A DNA stretch of 64,000 nucleotides from Lactiplantibacillus pingfangensis (GTDB lineage: Bacteria > Bacillota > Bacilli > Lactobacillales > Lactobacillaceae), in assembly GCF_005404945.1 (NCBI RefSeq), contig NZ_BJDG01000006.1, positions 62,001 to 126,000 of the forward strand. The letters are read 5' to 3'. The notes under the pieces were generated by a model. That model was not told the origin of the DNA. It saw only the letters and a list, made by a program, of their open reading frames with translations, and searched no databases. Positions 16,325 through 24,253 of this stretch are shown in pieces. The position numbers and the translations under genes are program-made. Each line of letters begins with the position of its first letter. Position 1 is the first letter of the stretch.

Positions 16325-16665
16325 AATATCCCCCTAAAAATTTAGTTATTTCTTAAAATTGCTTTAATTCACTTCTATTTTCACGCTTTTGATGTTAATA
16401 ATCAACACTCATTAATGAATTTATTTGTATTAAATAATAAATTTGAAAGGGGCTAAAAACGTTGCTGTTTCAATAATTCAAGCCTTTTACTAATTAGACT
16501 ACTTGACCGCAAATAACTTGATTATGATCAATTACTAATATTGACCATAATTCAAGTTTCAACTGTATTTCATTAGGCAACAAAATAAGCATTCATCCTA
16601 ATTCTCACTAATTAAGCAGCTTTAGTTGATTTTTATCACGAAACGCGCTATTGTTTTAAAAGTAG

Positions 16666-16677
16666 TTAGCTAGCTAA
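16666..16677. promoter_or_regulatory. Candidate MarR operator
   Basis: TTAGCTAGCTAA is a perfect 12-bp palindrome 24 bp upstream of the marR start, where MarR proteins commonly repress their own genes. The rest of the 16325-16701 gap is AT-rich divergent promoter DNA. Confidence 0.5.
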
Positions 16678-16701
16678 TCATTTTTAGAAAGGATTGACGC
16701 C

Positions 16702-17226
16702 ATGGTTGAATTTAAGTTTAACGATCGTCCCAATGACGGTCGACTCAATCAGACCATCAGCGAGTATGCAGATGTTGATCTGGATGCCGTTAAATTATTT
16801 TTAGATCTCCAATGGACCTATCGAGAGATGCAAAAAGCTTACGATGCAACCTTGGCTGAATACGGGCTTACCGAAACGCGTTTTATTATTTTGATGTTCC
16901 TGCTGCGTGCTGATGATCACAGCCTAACGCCGGCAGTCATTGCGGATAAACTTGGTGCCACGCGTGCGACTGTCAGCAAAATTTTGAAGCGCCTGACGGC
17001 TAATGACTGGGTAATTAAAACCAATTCCGTTCAAGACAAACGCTCCGTGCTGATCCAGTTAGCCCCCGCTGGGGAACAAGTCCTGACCGCTTTCTTACCG
17101 CATAACTTTTCGGCGGTTAAAACGATTATGGCGCCGCTATCCGCAACTGAAATCGTGACTCTTTCTAACTTATTGCACAAAATCAATATTGGTACTAAAA
17201 AACTTAACTCAGAAAAGAGCAACTAA
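16702..17226 (+). CDS. MarR-family transcriptional regulator
   Basis: 174 residues with the MarR winged helix in the middle (LTPAVIADKLGATRATVSKI, recognition helix about residues 80-100) followed by the wing (NDWVIKTNSVQDKRSVLIQL). An N-terminal extension of about 30 residues precedes the first dimerisation helix. GAAAGGATT before the ATG is a good SD. The rhodanese-like gene starts 2 bp after its stop, so they form an operon. The ligand is unknown; lack of cysteines in the protein argues against a simple thiol switch. Confidence 0.9.
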   Translation: MVEFKFNDRPNDGRLNQTISEYADVDLDAVKLFLDLQWTYREMQKAYDATLAEYGLTETRFIILMFLLRADDHSLTPAVIADKLGATRATVSKILKRLTANDWVIKTNSVQDKRSVLIQLAPAGEQVLTAFLPHNFSAVKTIMAPLSATEIVTLSNLLHKINIGTKKLNSEKSN

Positions 17227-17228
17227 TC

Positions 17229-17591
17229 ATGGAAAATACTAAAATCGACTTTTTAAAAACTTATCTAAGCTTTTATATTGATCACAACACTGTCTTGGCT
17301 GGACAACAACAACCAGATTCTGACTATGTCATCTTGGACGTCCGCAACGCCCCGGCGGCAATTAAAAAGGATCAAATTAAAGGTGCCATCGCCATGCCAG
17401 CCAAAGACTTACCCCAACGTTTAGGTGAACTCGATGCAACTAAAACTTATGTCGTCTACGATTGGACTGCCGGAACTACCCTCGGTAAAGTCGCTCTGTT
17501 AGCCTTATTAGGCGCCGGTTTTAAAGCTTATGAATTATCTTGTGCCCTCGAAGGTTGGAAAGGCATGCATTTGCCAATCGAATCCCTATAA
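17229..17591 (+). CDS. Rhodanese-like domain protein lacking the catalytic cysteine
   Basis: 120 residues covering one rhodanese fold: YVILDVRNAPAAIKKDQIKG, AIAMPAKDLPQRLGEL, then the segment VVYDWTAGTTLGKVALLALL where active enzymes carry Cys in the loop after the VVY strand, and ALEGWKGMHLPI at the end. Here that position is Asp and the loop has no Cys, so sulfur transfer is unlikely; a binding or regulatory role with the co-transcribed MarR protein is an inference. The only Cys (ELSCALEGW) is outside the active loop. A bidirectional terminator follows. Confidence 0.85.
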   Translation: MENTKIDFLKTYLSFYIDHNTVLAGQQQPDSDYVILDVRNAPAAIKKDQIKGAIAMPAKDLPQRLGELDATKTYVVYDWTAGTTLGKVALLALLGAGFKAYELSCALEGWKGMHLPIESL

Positions 17592-17606
17592 TTCTCGACC
17601 ATACTA

Positions 17607-17648
17607 AAACAAGCCCCACGGAAAGTTACGCTTCCGTGGGGCTTGTTT
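17607..17648. terminator. Bidirectional terminator between marR operon and rsgA
   Basis: A 17-bp stem (AAACAAGCCCCACGGAA and its complement) with T-runs on both strands separates the convergent genes. Confidence 0.9.
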
Positions 17649-17659
17649 GCAATATTTTT

Positions 17660-18730
17660 TTAACGCCGTCGATTCTTAGCTTTCGCCTGACGGACCACTT
17701 GCTTCATGCTATTTTTACTGCCAAACATCCGATTAATTTTTTCGTGCTCCCGCTCACGGGCGTTTAACCCATCATAAGCCAATTCCCGCTGAAGCTTGCG
17801 ATAACTCTCCAAGCGGTCGGCAGCCAATTTTCCAGATTGCAACGCCGCCTGAACTGCACAACCGGGTTCGCCCTGGTGTGTGCAATTGCTAAACTTGCAT
17901 TGCGTCGCTAATTCGGCAATATCTGCAAAGGTGCGGTCGACATCACCGGTATAGAGTTGTAGTTCCCGCATGCCCGGTGTATCAATGACTAGCCCACCTT
18001 GTGGTAACAATAATAATTGTCGTGAGGTGGTGGCGTGGCGACCTTTATCATCGTCTGCGCGAATTGTTTTCGTCGCGAGGACGTCGCTCCCCATCAGCCG
18101 ATTGATCAAAGTTGATTTACCAACACCCGATGAGCCAACAAAGGCCACAGTCTTGCCGGTTGTCACGTATTGCGCCACGTCATCATACCCAGCACCGGTT
18201 TTAGCCGAGCAGGTGATGATAGTGACGCCTAAACTAACAGTTGCCAATGCCGCAAGTTTGGCCGGCAAGTCTTCACATAAATCAGCCTTGGTTAACACAA
18301 TCACTGGCATGGCGTTGCTATCCCAAGCCATGGTCAAATAGCGCTCAATACGCCGCACATTGAAGTCAGCGTTCAGTGACATACAAATGAAAATGGTATC
18401 AATGTTGGCAGCAATCAGCTGGCCATCACTACGATTACCGACTGTTTCACGGGCTAAAACACTCTGCCGTGGTAAAACTTGGTTAATCACCGCATTATCA
18501 GTCGTCATCGTCACCATGACCCAGTCACCAACCGCTGGGAAACGCGTTGACTCAATATTTTCATACATGAATTTACCGGACAACGTTGCCGCTTGTTCGC
18601 CGTTAGTTGTCATAATTTGATATAAGTTGCGATGTTGCGCAGTGATTCGCGCAAGTTGTTGATTGTTAAAAGTGCTTGCTGCTTGTTTAAAATTGGGCGT
18701 TAACCCGTAATCTGCTAAATTAATTGTCAA
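17660..18730 (-). CDS. rsgA: Ribosome small subunit-dependent GTPase A (RsgA/YloQ-type)
   Basis: 356 residues. An N-terminal OB-fold region (FPAVGDWVMVTM) is followed by the circularly permuted GTPase domain: G4 LTKADL, G5 CSAKTG, G1 GSSGVGKST, G3 DTPGMREL, then the zinc knuckle CKFSNCTHQGEPGC and a basic C-terminus (KAKNRRR). RsgA checks maturation of the 30S subunit. The start appears to be TTG at 18730 with GAAGGGA ten bases upstream, which implies modest translation. The leader of about 200 nt contains a terminator-like hairpin (18773-18803) and a five-codon ORF. It may be a second RsgA-like protein, as lactobacilli can carry two. Confidence 0.9.
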   Translation of the reverse strand: MTINLADYGLTPNFKQAASTFNNQQLARITAQHRNLYQIMTTNGEQAATLSGKFMYENIESTRFPAVGDWVMVTMTTDNAVINQVLPRQSVLARETVGNRSDGQLIAANIDTIFICMSLNADFNVRRIERYLTMAWDSNAMPVIVLTKADLCEDLPAKLAALATVSLGVTIITCSAKTGAGYDDVAQYVTTGKTVAFVGSSGVGKSTLINRLMGSDVLATKTIRADDDKGRHATTSRQLLLLPQGGLVIDTPGMRELQLYTGDVDRTFADIAELATQCKFSNCTHQGEPGCAVQAALQSGKLAADRLESYRKLQRELAYDGLNAREREHEKINRMFGSKNSMKQVVRQAKAKNRRR

Positions 18731-18772
18731 TTTAATTAAATCCCTTCGTGAGTCGATCCGTCAGCTGGTGAA

Positions 18773-18803
18773 CAAAAAAGCGTCCAGCACCACGGCTGCA
18801 CGC
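18773..18803 (-). terminator. Candidate attenuator in the rsgA leader
   Basis: On the minus strand GCGTGCAGC pairs with GCTGGACGC (one bulged pair) followed by TTTTTT, about 45 bp before the rsgA start. GCACG at 18832-18836 could pair with CGTGC in the first arm as a competing fold. Confidence 0.55.
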
Positions 18804-18907
18804 GAAACAAACTGGGACGATTGCCCTAGTCGTGCGTTCAACCAGCATTTGAGTACACTAAATAAAACTGAATGATTCCAGTTATTTTTAGGTCTAAAAT
18901 ATGATGA

Positions 18908-18925
18908 TTATTGAACGGCCGACAT
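18908..18925 (-). CDS. Possible five-codon leader peptide of rsgA (MSAVQ)
   Basis: ATG TCG GCC GTT CAA TAA on the minus strand, preceded by AGGAGT with ideal five-base spacing. It lies upstream of the hairpin at 18773-18803 and the rsgA start. A strong SD on so short an ORF suggests ribosome-dependent control, but chance cannot be excluded. Confidence 0.35.
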   Translation of the reverse strand: MSAVQ

Positions 18926-19008
18926 AGGCGACTCCTCTAAGATTTAATAACTTCAAACTAACATGTGTGTGCGGGGCTGTCAACTGTTAAGGTTTTGACT
19001 AAAACGCC

Positions 19009-19040
19009 AAAAAAGTGCCAGCCGCAACAGCGACTGACAC
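19009..19040 (-). terminator. Terminator of the GH1/ROK operon
   Basis: GTGTCAGTCGC / GCGGCTGGCAC stem followed by TTTTTT on the minus strand, eight bases after the GH1 stop. Confidence 0.85.
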
Positions 19041-19047
19041 CAACTAA

Positions 19048-20439
19048 CTAATCTTCAAACAAACTACTTTCACTCAACTGTTTAAACCACGCCGCCGACT
19101 TCTTCAGTGTCTTCTCCTGCGTATGAATATCATCACGAATCAACCCATACCGATTGTGGTAAGCATGATTCCAGGACCAGCAGTCAATCGCCGTCCAGAC
19201 AAAATACCCGATACAGTTCGAACCAGCGTCAATTCCTTGCTTCAACGCTTGCAAGTGAGCCTTCATGAAATCAATCCGGTAGTCATCTTGCACGATCCCA
19301 TCTGCATCCATGAAACGTTCTTCACCGGCTACGCCCATCCCGTTCTCGGAAATAAACCACGGAATGTTGCCATAGTTTTCACGCATGTTATTGGCAATAT
19401 CGGTCATTGCTTCAGGGTAAATTTCCCAACCACGATCGACATTCATAATCCGACCAGGCATCTGATATTCCTTGAAATAAATATCCGGCATCCACGGCTG
19501 CAAGCTTTTTGGCGAAATATCCGGTCGTTGCACGCGCAATGGCTGATAATAGTTCACGCCGAGATAATCAACGGTATTTTCAGCAATCAATGCAAGCTCT
19601 TCTGAGGTCGCATCCCATAACACGCCATCTGCCGTTAACCTTGCCACCAGTTTTGCTGGAAAATGCCCCAGAACGGCTGGCTGTAAATACATTTCATTCG
19701 ACCAGGCCTCGGCAAAATCCGCAGCCGCCACATCGGCAGGATCATCGGTCGCTGGATAGGCTGGGGTAAGATTTAAAATAATCCCAATCTTTTTTTCTGG
19801 TTGTGGACAAACGTCTCTAAACTTGGCAATCACTTTCGCTGATGCCAGATTCATATTGTAGGCGACTTGTACTGCCTTGGGACCATCCACAATCTGTGGA
19901 TAATGCCAGCCATACAAATATTGGCCGTCAACGACAACTTTAGGTTCATTAAAGGTGAACCAATTATCAACGCGATCGCCGAACAACTTGAAACATTGGC
20001 CCGCAAATTTTACAAAGAGGTCAACCACGTGCTTCGAGGTCCAACCGCCGTAACGATCATACAGCTCAACTGGCAAATCAAAGTGATGCAAGTTGATATA
20101 CGGCGTTATATGGTGTGCGAGCATCGCATCAATCACATGATTATAATAAGCCACGCCATCCGCATTCAAACTCGCCGTCTCAAAGTCATCGATCAGGCGT
20201 GTCCATTGAATCGAGGTCCGCAAGGCTTTGATCCCAGCTTGCGACATCAGCGCCAAATCGGCGTCATAATCATGATAAAAATCCGAAGCGGTATCTGGAC
20301 CCACGCCATTGTCAAATGCAGTCGGTTCGGTTTCAAACCAATAATCGAACACATTTTGATGTTGCTTATGGAAATTACCTTCTGTTTGAGGACCGGATGT
20401 CGCGGCTCCCCAGATAAAATCTTTGGAAAAAGTTGTCAT
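19048..20439 (-). CDS. Glycoside hydrolase family 1 (beta-glucosidase / 6-phospho-beta-glucosidase)
   Basis: 463 residues from the ATG at 20439, chosen for GGAGGG five bases before it. The GH1 barrel shows the start motif FIWGAATSGPQTEG, the acid/base glutamate in TFNEP (about residue 170), and the nucleophile in FISENGMG (about 370). The C-terminal WTAIDCWSWNHAYHNRYGLI matches GH1 substrate-site residues. It cleaves beta-glucosides, phosphorylated or not. It is 26 bp after the ROK kinase in the same operon, without a PTS component, so the kinase may act on the released sugar or on the disaccharide. Cytoplasmic. Confidence 0.9.
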   Translation of the reverse strand: MTTFSKDFIWGAATSGPQTEGNFHKQHQNVFDYWFETEPTAFDNGVGPDTASDFYHDYDADLALMSQAGIKALRTSIQWTRLIDDFETASLNADGVAYYNHVIDAMLAHHITPYINLHHFDLPVELYDRYGGWTSKHVVDLFVKFAGQCFKLFGDRVDNWFTFNEPKVVVDGQYLYGWHYPQIVDGPKAVQVAYNMNLASAKVIAKFRDVCPQPEKKIGIILNLTPAYPATDDPADVAAADFAEAWSNEMYLQPAVLGHFPAKLVARLTADGVLWDATSEELALIAENTVDYLGVNYYQPLRVQRPDISPKSLQPWMPDIYFKEYQMPGRIMNVDRGWEIYPEAMTDIANNMRENYGNIPWFISENGMGVAGEERFMDADGIVQDDYRIDFMKAHLQALKQGIDAGSNCIGYFVWTAIDCWSWNHAYHNRYGLIRDDIHTQEKTLKKSAAWFKQLSESSLFED

Positions 20440-20465
20440 AGCACCCTCCATTTGGTTGAACTGAC

Positions 20466-21350
20466 CTAAACTAGCTCAGGATAAGTTTGCGAAAAATCAA
20501 CTGCTGCGCCACGTAAATTAGCTTCATCCGTATAAACACAAGAGACAATTACCGGCTTGATTGACGCAATCTTGACTTGTTGCCGAATCTTGTCAATTTC
20601 TGCCTCGATTCCTGGAATGAGCGCCGGATTATTAGAAACCCCACCACCAATGACGATCTTTTCAGGATCAAAACTGTATTGAATATTATAAATCGCGGTC
20701 GCTAAGGTCCGATAAATTGTCTGCACCTCTCGAGCTGCGGTAACTTCACCAGCTGCCGCCAATTCGAATAACCGTTTACCGTCGATTGGTGCCGCCTCTG
20801 GATTAGCTGCCTGATAACGACGCAAGGCATTCGGCACAGTTCCTAACTCACTCACGGTGTTAGTAGCTGTTGCCATGATGTAGCCGAACTCACCACCAAA
20901 TAAGTGGGCGCCATGCCAGATGCGATGATTAACGATCAACGCGCCACCAACACCAGTCCCGACGACGAGAAAGGCCAAACTATCCGTGCCAATCCCCGCC
21001 CCACTGTCTAATTCCGCTAATGCGGCACAATTTGCATCATTTTCCATGCTGACTGGTAGCCCAAACTTTTCCGCTAACGCCTGTTGAATTTCAAAATGAT
21101 GAATGTATGGCACGGCACTCGCGCCACCAACAATCCCGGTCCGCTTATCGACCGCCCCCGGTGAACTGATGCCGACGCCGACAATGGGTGCTTTCGTCTT
21201 CATCGTTTCAACTTCTGTTGTTAACAAGTCAAAAAATTCCGCCAACGTTTTCGGTGTGGCAACTGCGTGATGTGCTTGCAAATTTTGGCCGTCCCAAATC
21301 GCAAACTTAATCGTTGTCCCACCAATATCCACTAATCCTAAAGGTTGCAT
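20466..21350 (-). CDS. ROK-family sugar kinase
   Basis: 294 residues with the ATP-binding loop LVDIGGTTIKFAIW at the N-terminus, sugar-site ENDANCAALAE (about residue 103) and GTGVGGALIVNHRIWHGAH (about 133). The Cys-rich zinc motif of many ROK glucokinases and repressors is absent; there is no helix-turn-helix, so it is an enzyme. Beta-glucoside kinases (BglK type) that phosphorylate disaccharides have this form and pair with GH1 enzymes, as here. A glucokinase-like role is the alternative. It is first in the operon, next to the repeat-filled gap at 21351-22202. Confidence 0.85.
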   Translation of the reverse strand: MQPLGLVDIGGTTIKFAIWDGQNLQAHHAVATPKTLAEFFDLLTTEVETMKTKAPIVGVGISSPGAVDKRTGIVGGASAVPYIHHFEIQQALAEKFGLPVSMENDANCAALAELDSGAGIGTDSLAFLVVGTGVGGALIVNHRIWHGAHLFGGEFGYIMATATNTVSELGTVPNALRRYQAANPEAAPIDGKRLFELAAAGEVTAAREVQTIYRTLATAIYNIQYSFDPEKIVIGGGVSNNPALIPGIEAEIDKIRQQVKIASIKPVIVSCVYTDEANLRGAAVDFSQTYPELV

Positions 21351-21690
21351 TGCTCATTCCTCCATGCTGTTCTCTTTAAGCAGTACCACTCACTGACACC
21401 GCTTTCTTAATTGAAATTGTATCATTAATTCAGACGTAATTTACCCCTTTCAACCTAAAAGAAATTACCTAACCAAATTCATCACGCGACTGTGATTAGT
21501 TTCAGTCAGTTTCCAAGGTGAAAATAATTTGCGAGTAGCCAAATAAAAAATCGCTCAAACTTTCTCAAGTTGTGATAGCTATCGTACTTTTGACGCTTTC
21601 ACTGAAGGTTGAAAGAACAAAAGGACTCGTAAATATTGTCATATAGACAACAGGCACTGCCAAATTAGTGGTGATCCTGCTCCGACATGC

Positions 21691-21844
21691 AAAATCGCTG
21701 TGTTATATGGGATAGCCGCAGCCATAGTACGGTCTGCGACTTCGATTTAAAGCCGATAATCCACGTCTTTGGATCGCCCTGTAAGATTAGGCGGTCAAAA
21801 CCCACTGACCAATCTTACCGACACAGCACAACAATTCTGCCTGC
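21691..21844 (-). repeat. Structured module 2, copy B
   Basis: Related to 26836-26999 and 49963-50119. Stems seen: GTAAGATT / AATCTTAC and AGTCGCAG / CTGCGGCT (one wobble pair), inside terminal inverted repeats (AATTGTTGTGCTG-like). The inner CGAT/AATCG stem of the other copies is weakened here. Confidence 0.7.
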
Positions 21845-21885
21845 TTCCGCTAAAACTAGCCTAAAATAATTAAATTAGCTGGAAG

Positions 21886-22049
21886 TCACCGCTGATAGTA
21901 TCGGTCGTGAGGGTGGTGTTGGGTCGGCATGTTTCTTGCCGACGTTACACCGCGGACTGTCCGGGACACTTGCGATTTGTGCGAGGGTCGAGACGTTAGA
22001 CGTTCCTCAGGCTTGACCCGGTCCCACGGCCGAATGCTATCAGTGGCGA
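21886..22049 (+). repeat. Structured module 1, copy B
   Basis: 164 bp; terminal repeats TCACCGCTGATAG / CTATCAGTGGCGA. Compared with copy A, the third stem changes to GGGTCGAG (21985-21992) / CTTGACCC (22012-22019) and the first stem to GTGGTGT / ACACCGC, both still paired. Confidence 0.8.
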
Positions 22050-22142
22050 CTGGAAGCGGTCATGTCAACTAATCTTCATGCCTTAATCATTGACATGGCA
22101 GTAGTTACTAGCGATTTTGACCTTTAAACCTTCACTCATAAC

Positions 22143-22170
22143 CAAAAGGACACCCCAACGGATGCCCTTT
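22143..22170 (-). terminator. Terminator of the cellobiose-type operon
   Basis: AAAGGGCATCC pairs with GGGGTGTCCTTT (wobbles included), T-run after it on the minus strand. Confidence 0.6.
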
Positions 22171-22202
22171 CGCGAATAATCATACAAATTAGGTCAGCAA
22201 CC

Positions 22203-22433
22203 CTAATTGGCAGCCAAGGCCGCTTGTAATTCCGTGTCACAAGCTAACGCTAAACTCATCTTGAACTGCCCATCAATCGTGATGCCCTTGGGAAAGCGCA
22301 CTTCGCCTCCCAGATAATAGCCCTTTGATGGCTGAGCACCATCCACGGCGACATGCACTTTACTTTCCTCATCAATTTGAACATCAAAATGATGTCCATC
22401 TTGATCATAAGTTGCTACTGGTTTTAATGCCAT
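22203..22433 (-). CDS. Small hypothetical protein of the PTS/GH1 operon
   Basis: 76 residues, family not recognised. It reads as a small soluble beta-rich protein (HHFDVQIDEESKVHVAVDG, then GGEVRFPKGITIDGQFKMSL) with no membrane segment or signal. It starts 12 bp after the IIB stop, in the same operon as the PTS IIC/IIB and GH1 genes, and a terminator follows, so a helper role in beta-glucoside use is likely only by context. Confidence 0.75.
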   Translation of the reverse strand: MALKPVATYDQDGHHFDVQIDEESKVHVAVDGAQPSKGYYLGGEVRFPKGITIDGQFKMSLALACDTELQAALAAN

Positions 22434-22445
22434 CGTATTCCCTTC

Positions 22446-22772
22446 TTACTTAGATTTCATTAACTTTTCGGCGGCACTCAAGACACCAGCACCATTCATC
22501 ATGCCGTAGTCTTGCATGTTGATAATCGCCATTGGAATGCCCGCCTGATCCGCTTGTTTTTGCATATCAGCTTTCATGTAGGCAATTTGTGGGCCGAGCA
22601 TCAAGACATCGGGCTTTGCCGCTGAGGTCAGTTGGTTCGGCACATCGGAAGCCGCCGTAGCAAAGATTTTGTAATCGACCCCCGTCTTTTTTGCGGCGGC
22701 CTGCATTTTTGACACTAATAGTGACGTTGACATTCCGGCAGAACATGCCAACATAATTGTTTTGGTTTCCAT
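22446..22772 (-). CDS. PTS lactose/cellobiose-type IIB component
   Basis: 108 residues, standard IIB length. The phosphorylated cysteine is Cys10 in MLACSAGMSTSLLV. The motif PDVLMLGPQIAYM later in the chain is typical of the Lac/Cel family. It passes phosphate from IIA to the sugar held by IIC. It lies between the IIC gene and the small hypothetical gene. No IIA gene is in this operon, so a IIA from elsewhere must serve it. Confidence 0.93.
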   Translation of the reverse strand: METKTIMLACSAGMSTSLLVSKMQAAAKKTGVDYKIFATAASDVPNQLTSAAKPDVLMLGPQIAYMKADMQKQADQAGIPMAIINMQDYGMMNGAGVLSAAEKLMKSK

Positions 22773-22798
22773 GATTAAAATTCCTTTCTCAATTCAGT

Positions 22799-24253
22799 TT
22801 ATTGCGCGTCGGCCGTTTCACCAGCAGCTTCGGCGGCTTCTTTAGCATTTTCTTGTTTTAATAAGTAAGCATCATACTTCTTGGCAAATGGGAAATAGAT
22901 CCCAGTTGAAATCAGCAATGTGCAAGCTTGCCAAATCGCCATCTTCCAGCCACCGATTAAGAATCCTGAGATAATCGCGGGTGTCGTCCATGGTGCGGCA
23001 ACCCCATTTAACGGTGGCACAATGCCAAAGTAAATAACCAAGTAGGTTGAAATCGCGATAACTACTGGTGTCAAGAAGAATGGAATGGCCAACAATGGGT
23101 TCATAACTAATGGCAATCCAAACAAGAATGGTTCATTAATATTGAAGATCGCAGGAACTAATTCAATTTTTCCTAACGTCTTAACTTGCGCTGATTTTGC
23201 CGCAAAGAGAGCAAACACCACCAGGCCAATCGTAATCCCAGAACCAGTCAAGTTGATAAAGTTGTTATAAAATTCGTTGGTTACAATGTGCGCGCCATTT
23301 GCTAACGATAATCTACCAGCATGGTATAACGCAGCGTTGGCCGCCGTGTTTGGCATTAAGAAGACCCCGGCAATGGTCCCGACGATTAAGCCACCATGGA
23401 CCCCAAAGAACCAGAAGAAGGAAACGGCGAACCCAATAACGATTGCGCCACCTAATGAATCTGATAAGCCTTGCATTGGTAATTCCAATAAGTTATAAAC
23501 ATATTGCAATAAATCAGTATTAAAGTGTTTGAAAATTGCGAAGACAAACATTGCGACGGTAATAATAATCCCAGCAGGAATCATCGCAGTAAATTGCTTA
23601 GCCACACTGGCTGGCACTTGTTCAGGCAAGGTGATCTTCCAGCCTTTACGAATCATGGCAGAATATGACCAACCAACTAAGAGCCCAACAATGATGGCGC
23701 CAACCATCCCTTGACCACCAAGCCAAGTGATGTTGAAGACCCCAGTGACTGGTGACGTGACAAATGCTTGTAGCGCTGATGGTAATTTGTCGATATTAGC
23801 AGTGACCGCTTTACCCGTCATCGCAATATTACCAGCACTATTCGTTAGTCCGGAACTCATAATCCCTTTTAAGGGGTTATCAATTTGCATCATTTGAATT
23901 AGTAAGAAGGTTGCTAATGACGTCAATCCGGCTGGTAAAGCTTCATAGCCTTCATTGCGAACATACACATAGGCCATCCCAATGACCGCCCAAATTGATA
24001 AGACTCCGAAAGTTGCCGTATAGGCTTGCGTAAAGAACGCTGACCAACCGGTAGCCGTTAACCAAGCCGCGACTGCTGGAATTGGAATATTTGATAAAAT
24101 TAAGAAAACCGACCCAATAATGATAAATGGCAGTGAATAAATCATCCCATCTTGTAAGGCTTTAATTGCTTTTGTGTTCACGAACTTCATAATTGGTGGC
24201 ATCAGCTTGTTATTAACGAACTCGCTAAAACCATGTTGCTTCGTATTTTCCAT
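22799..24253 (-). CDS. PTS cellobiose-type IIC permease
   Basis: 484 residues with about ten membrane segments. The amphipathic N-terminus (FSEFVNNKLMPPIMKFVN), LQDGMIYSLPFIIIGSVF, and INEPFLFGLPLVMNPLLAIP are family marks of CelB-type IIC proteins. The C-terminus has an Ala/Glu-rich cytoplasmic extension. Its ATG overlaps the stop of the upstream GH1 gene by one base, showing tight coupling of uptake and hydrolysis. The sugar is a beta-glucoside such as cellobiose by context; the exact one cannot be told. Confidence 0.92.
   Translation of the reverse strand: MENTKQHGFSEFVNNKLMPPIMKFVNTKAIKALQDGMIYSLPFIIIGSVFLILSNIPIPAVAAWLTATGWSAFFTQAYTATFGVLSIWAVIGMAYVYVRNEGYEALPAGLTSLATFLLIQMMQIDNPLKGIMSSGLTNSAGNIAMTGKAVTANIDKLPSALQAFVTSPVTGVFNITWLGGQGMVGAIIVGLLVGWSYSAMIRKGWKITLPEQVPASVAKQFTAMIPAGIIITVAMFVFAIFKHFNTDLLQYVYNLLELPMQGLSDSLGGAIVIGFAVSFFWFFGVHGGLIVGTIAGVFLMPNTAANAALYHAGRLSLANGAHIVTNEFYNNFINLTGSGITIGLVVFALFAAKSAQVKTLGKIELVPAIFNINEPFLFGLPLVMNPLLAIPFFLTPVVIAISTYLVIYFGIVPPLNGVAAPWTTPAIISGFLIGGWKMAIWQACTLLISTGIYFPFAKKYDAYLLKQENAKEAAEAAGETADAQ

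Larger units (their letters stand above)
21604..22132 (+). repeat. Composite intergenic repeat, copy B (modules 1 and 2)
   Basis: Bounded by GAAGGTTGAAAGAACAAAA (21604-21622) and its inverted, slightly changed copy (about 22114-22131). It contains module 2 (reverse orientation, 21691-21844) and module 1 (21886-22049, flanked by CTGGAAG at 21879-21885 and 22050-22056). About 55 bp before it (21517-21550) is a stretch identical to part of the ISL3-type remnant at 27.16 kb. The 21351-22202 gap has no believable gene. Confidence 0.85.

Noticed and set aside
18773-18840. T-box or known riboswitch in the rsgA leader
   Set aside because: No T-box sequence (GGTGG type) or known aptamer signature is visible; only a hairpin and a mini-ORF can be supported.
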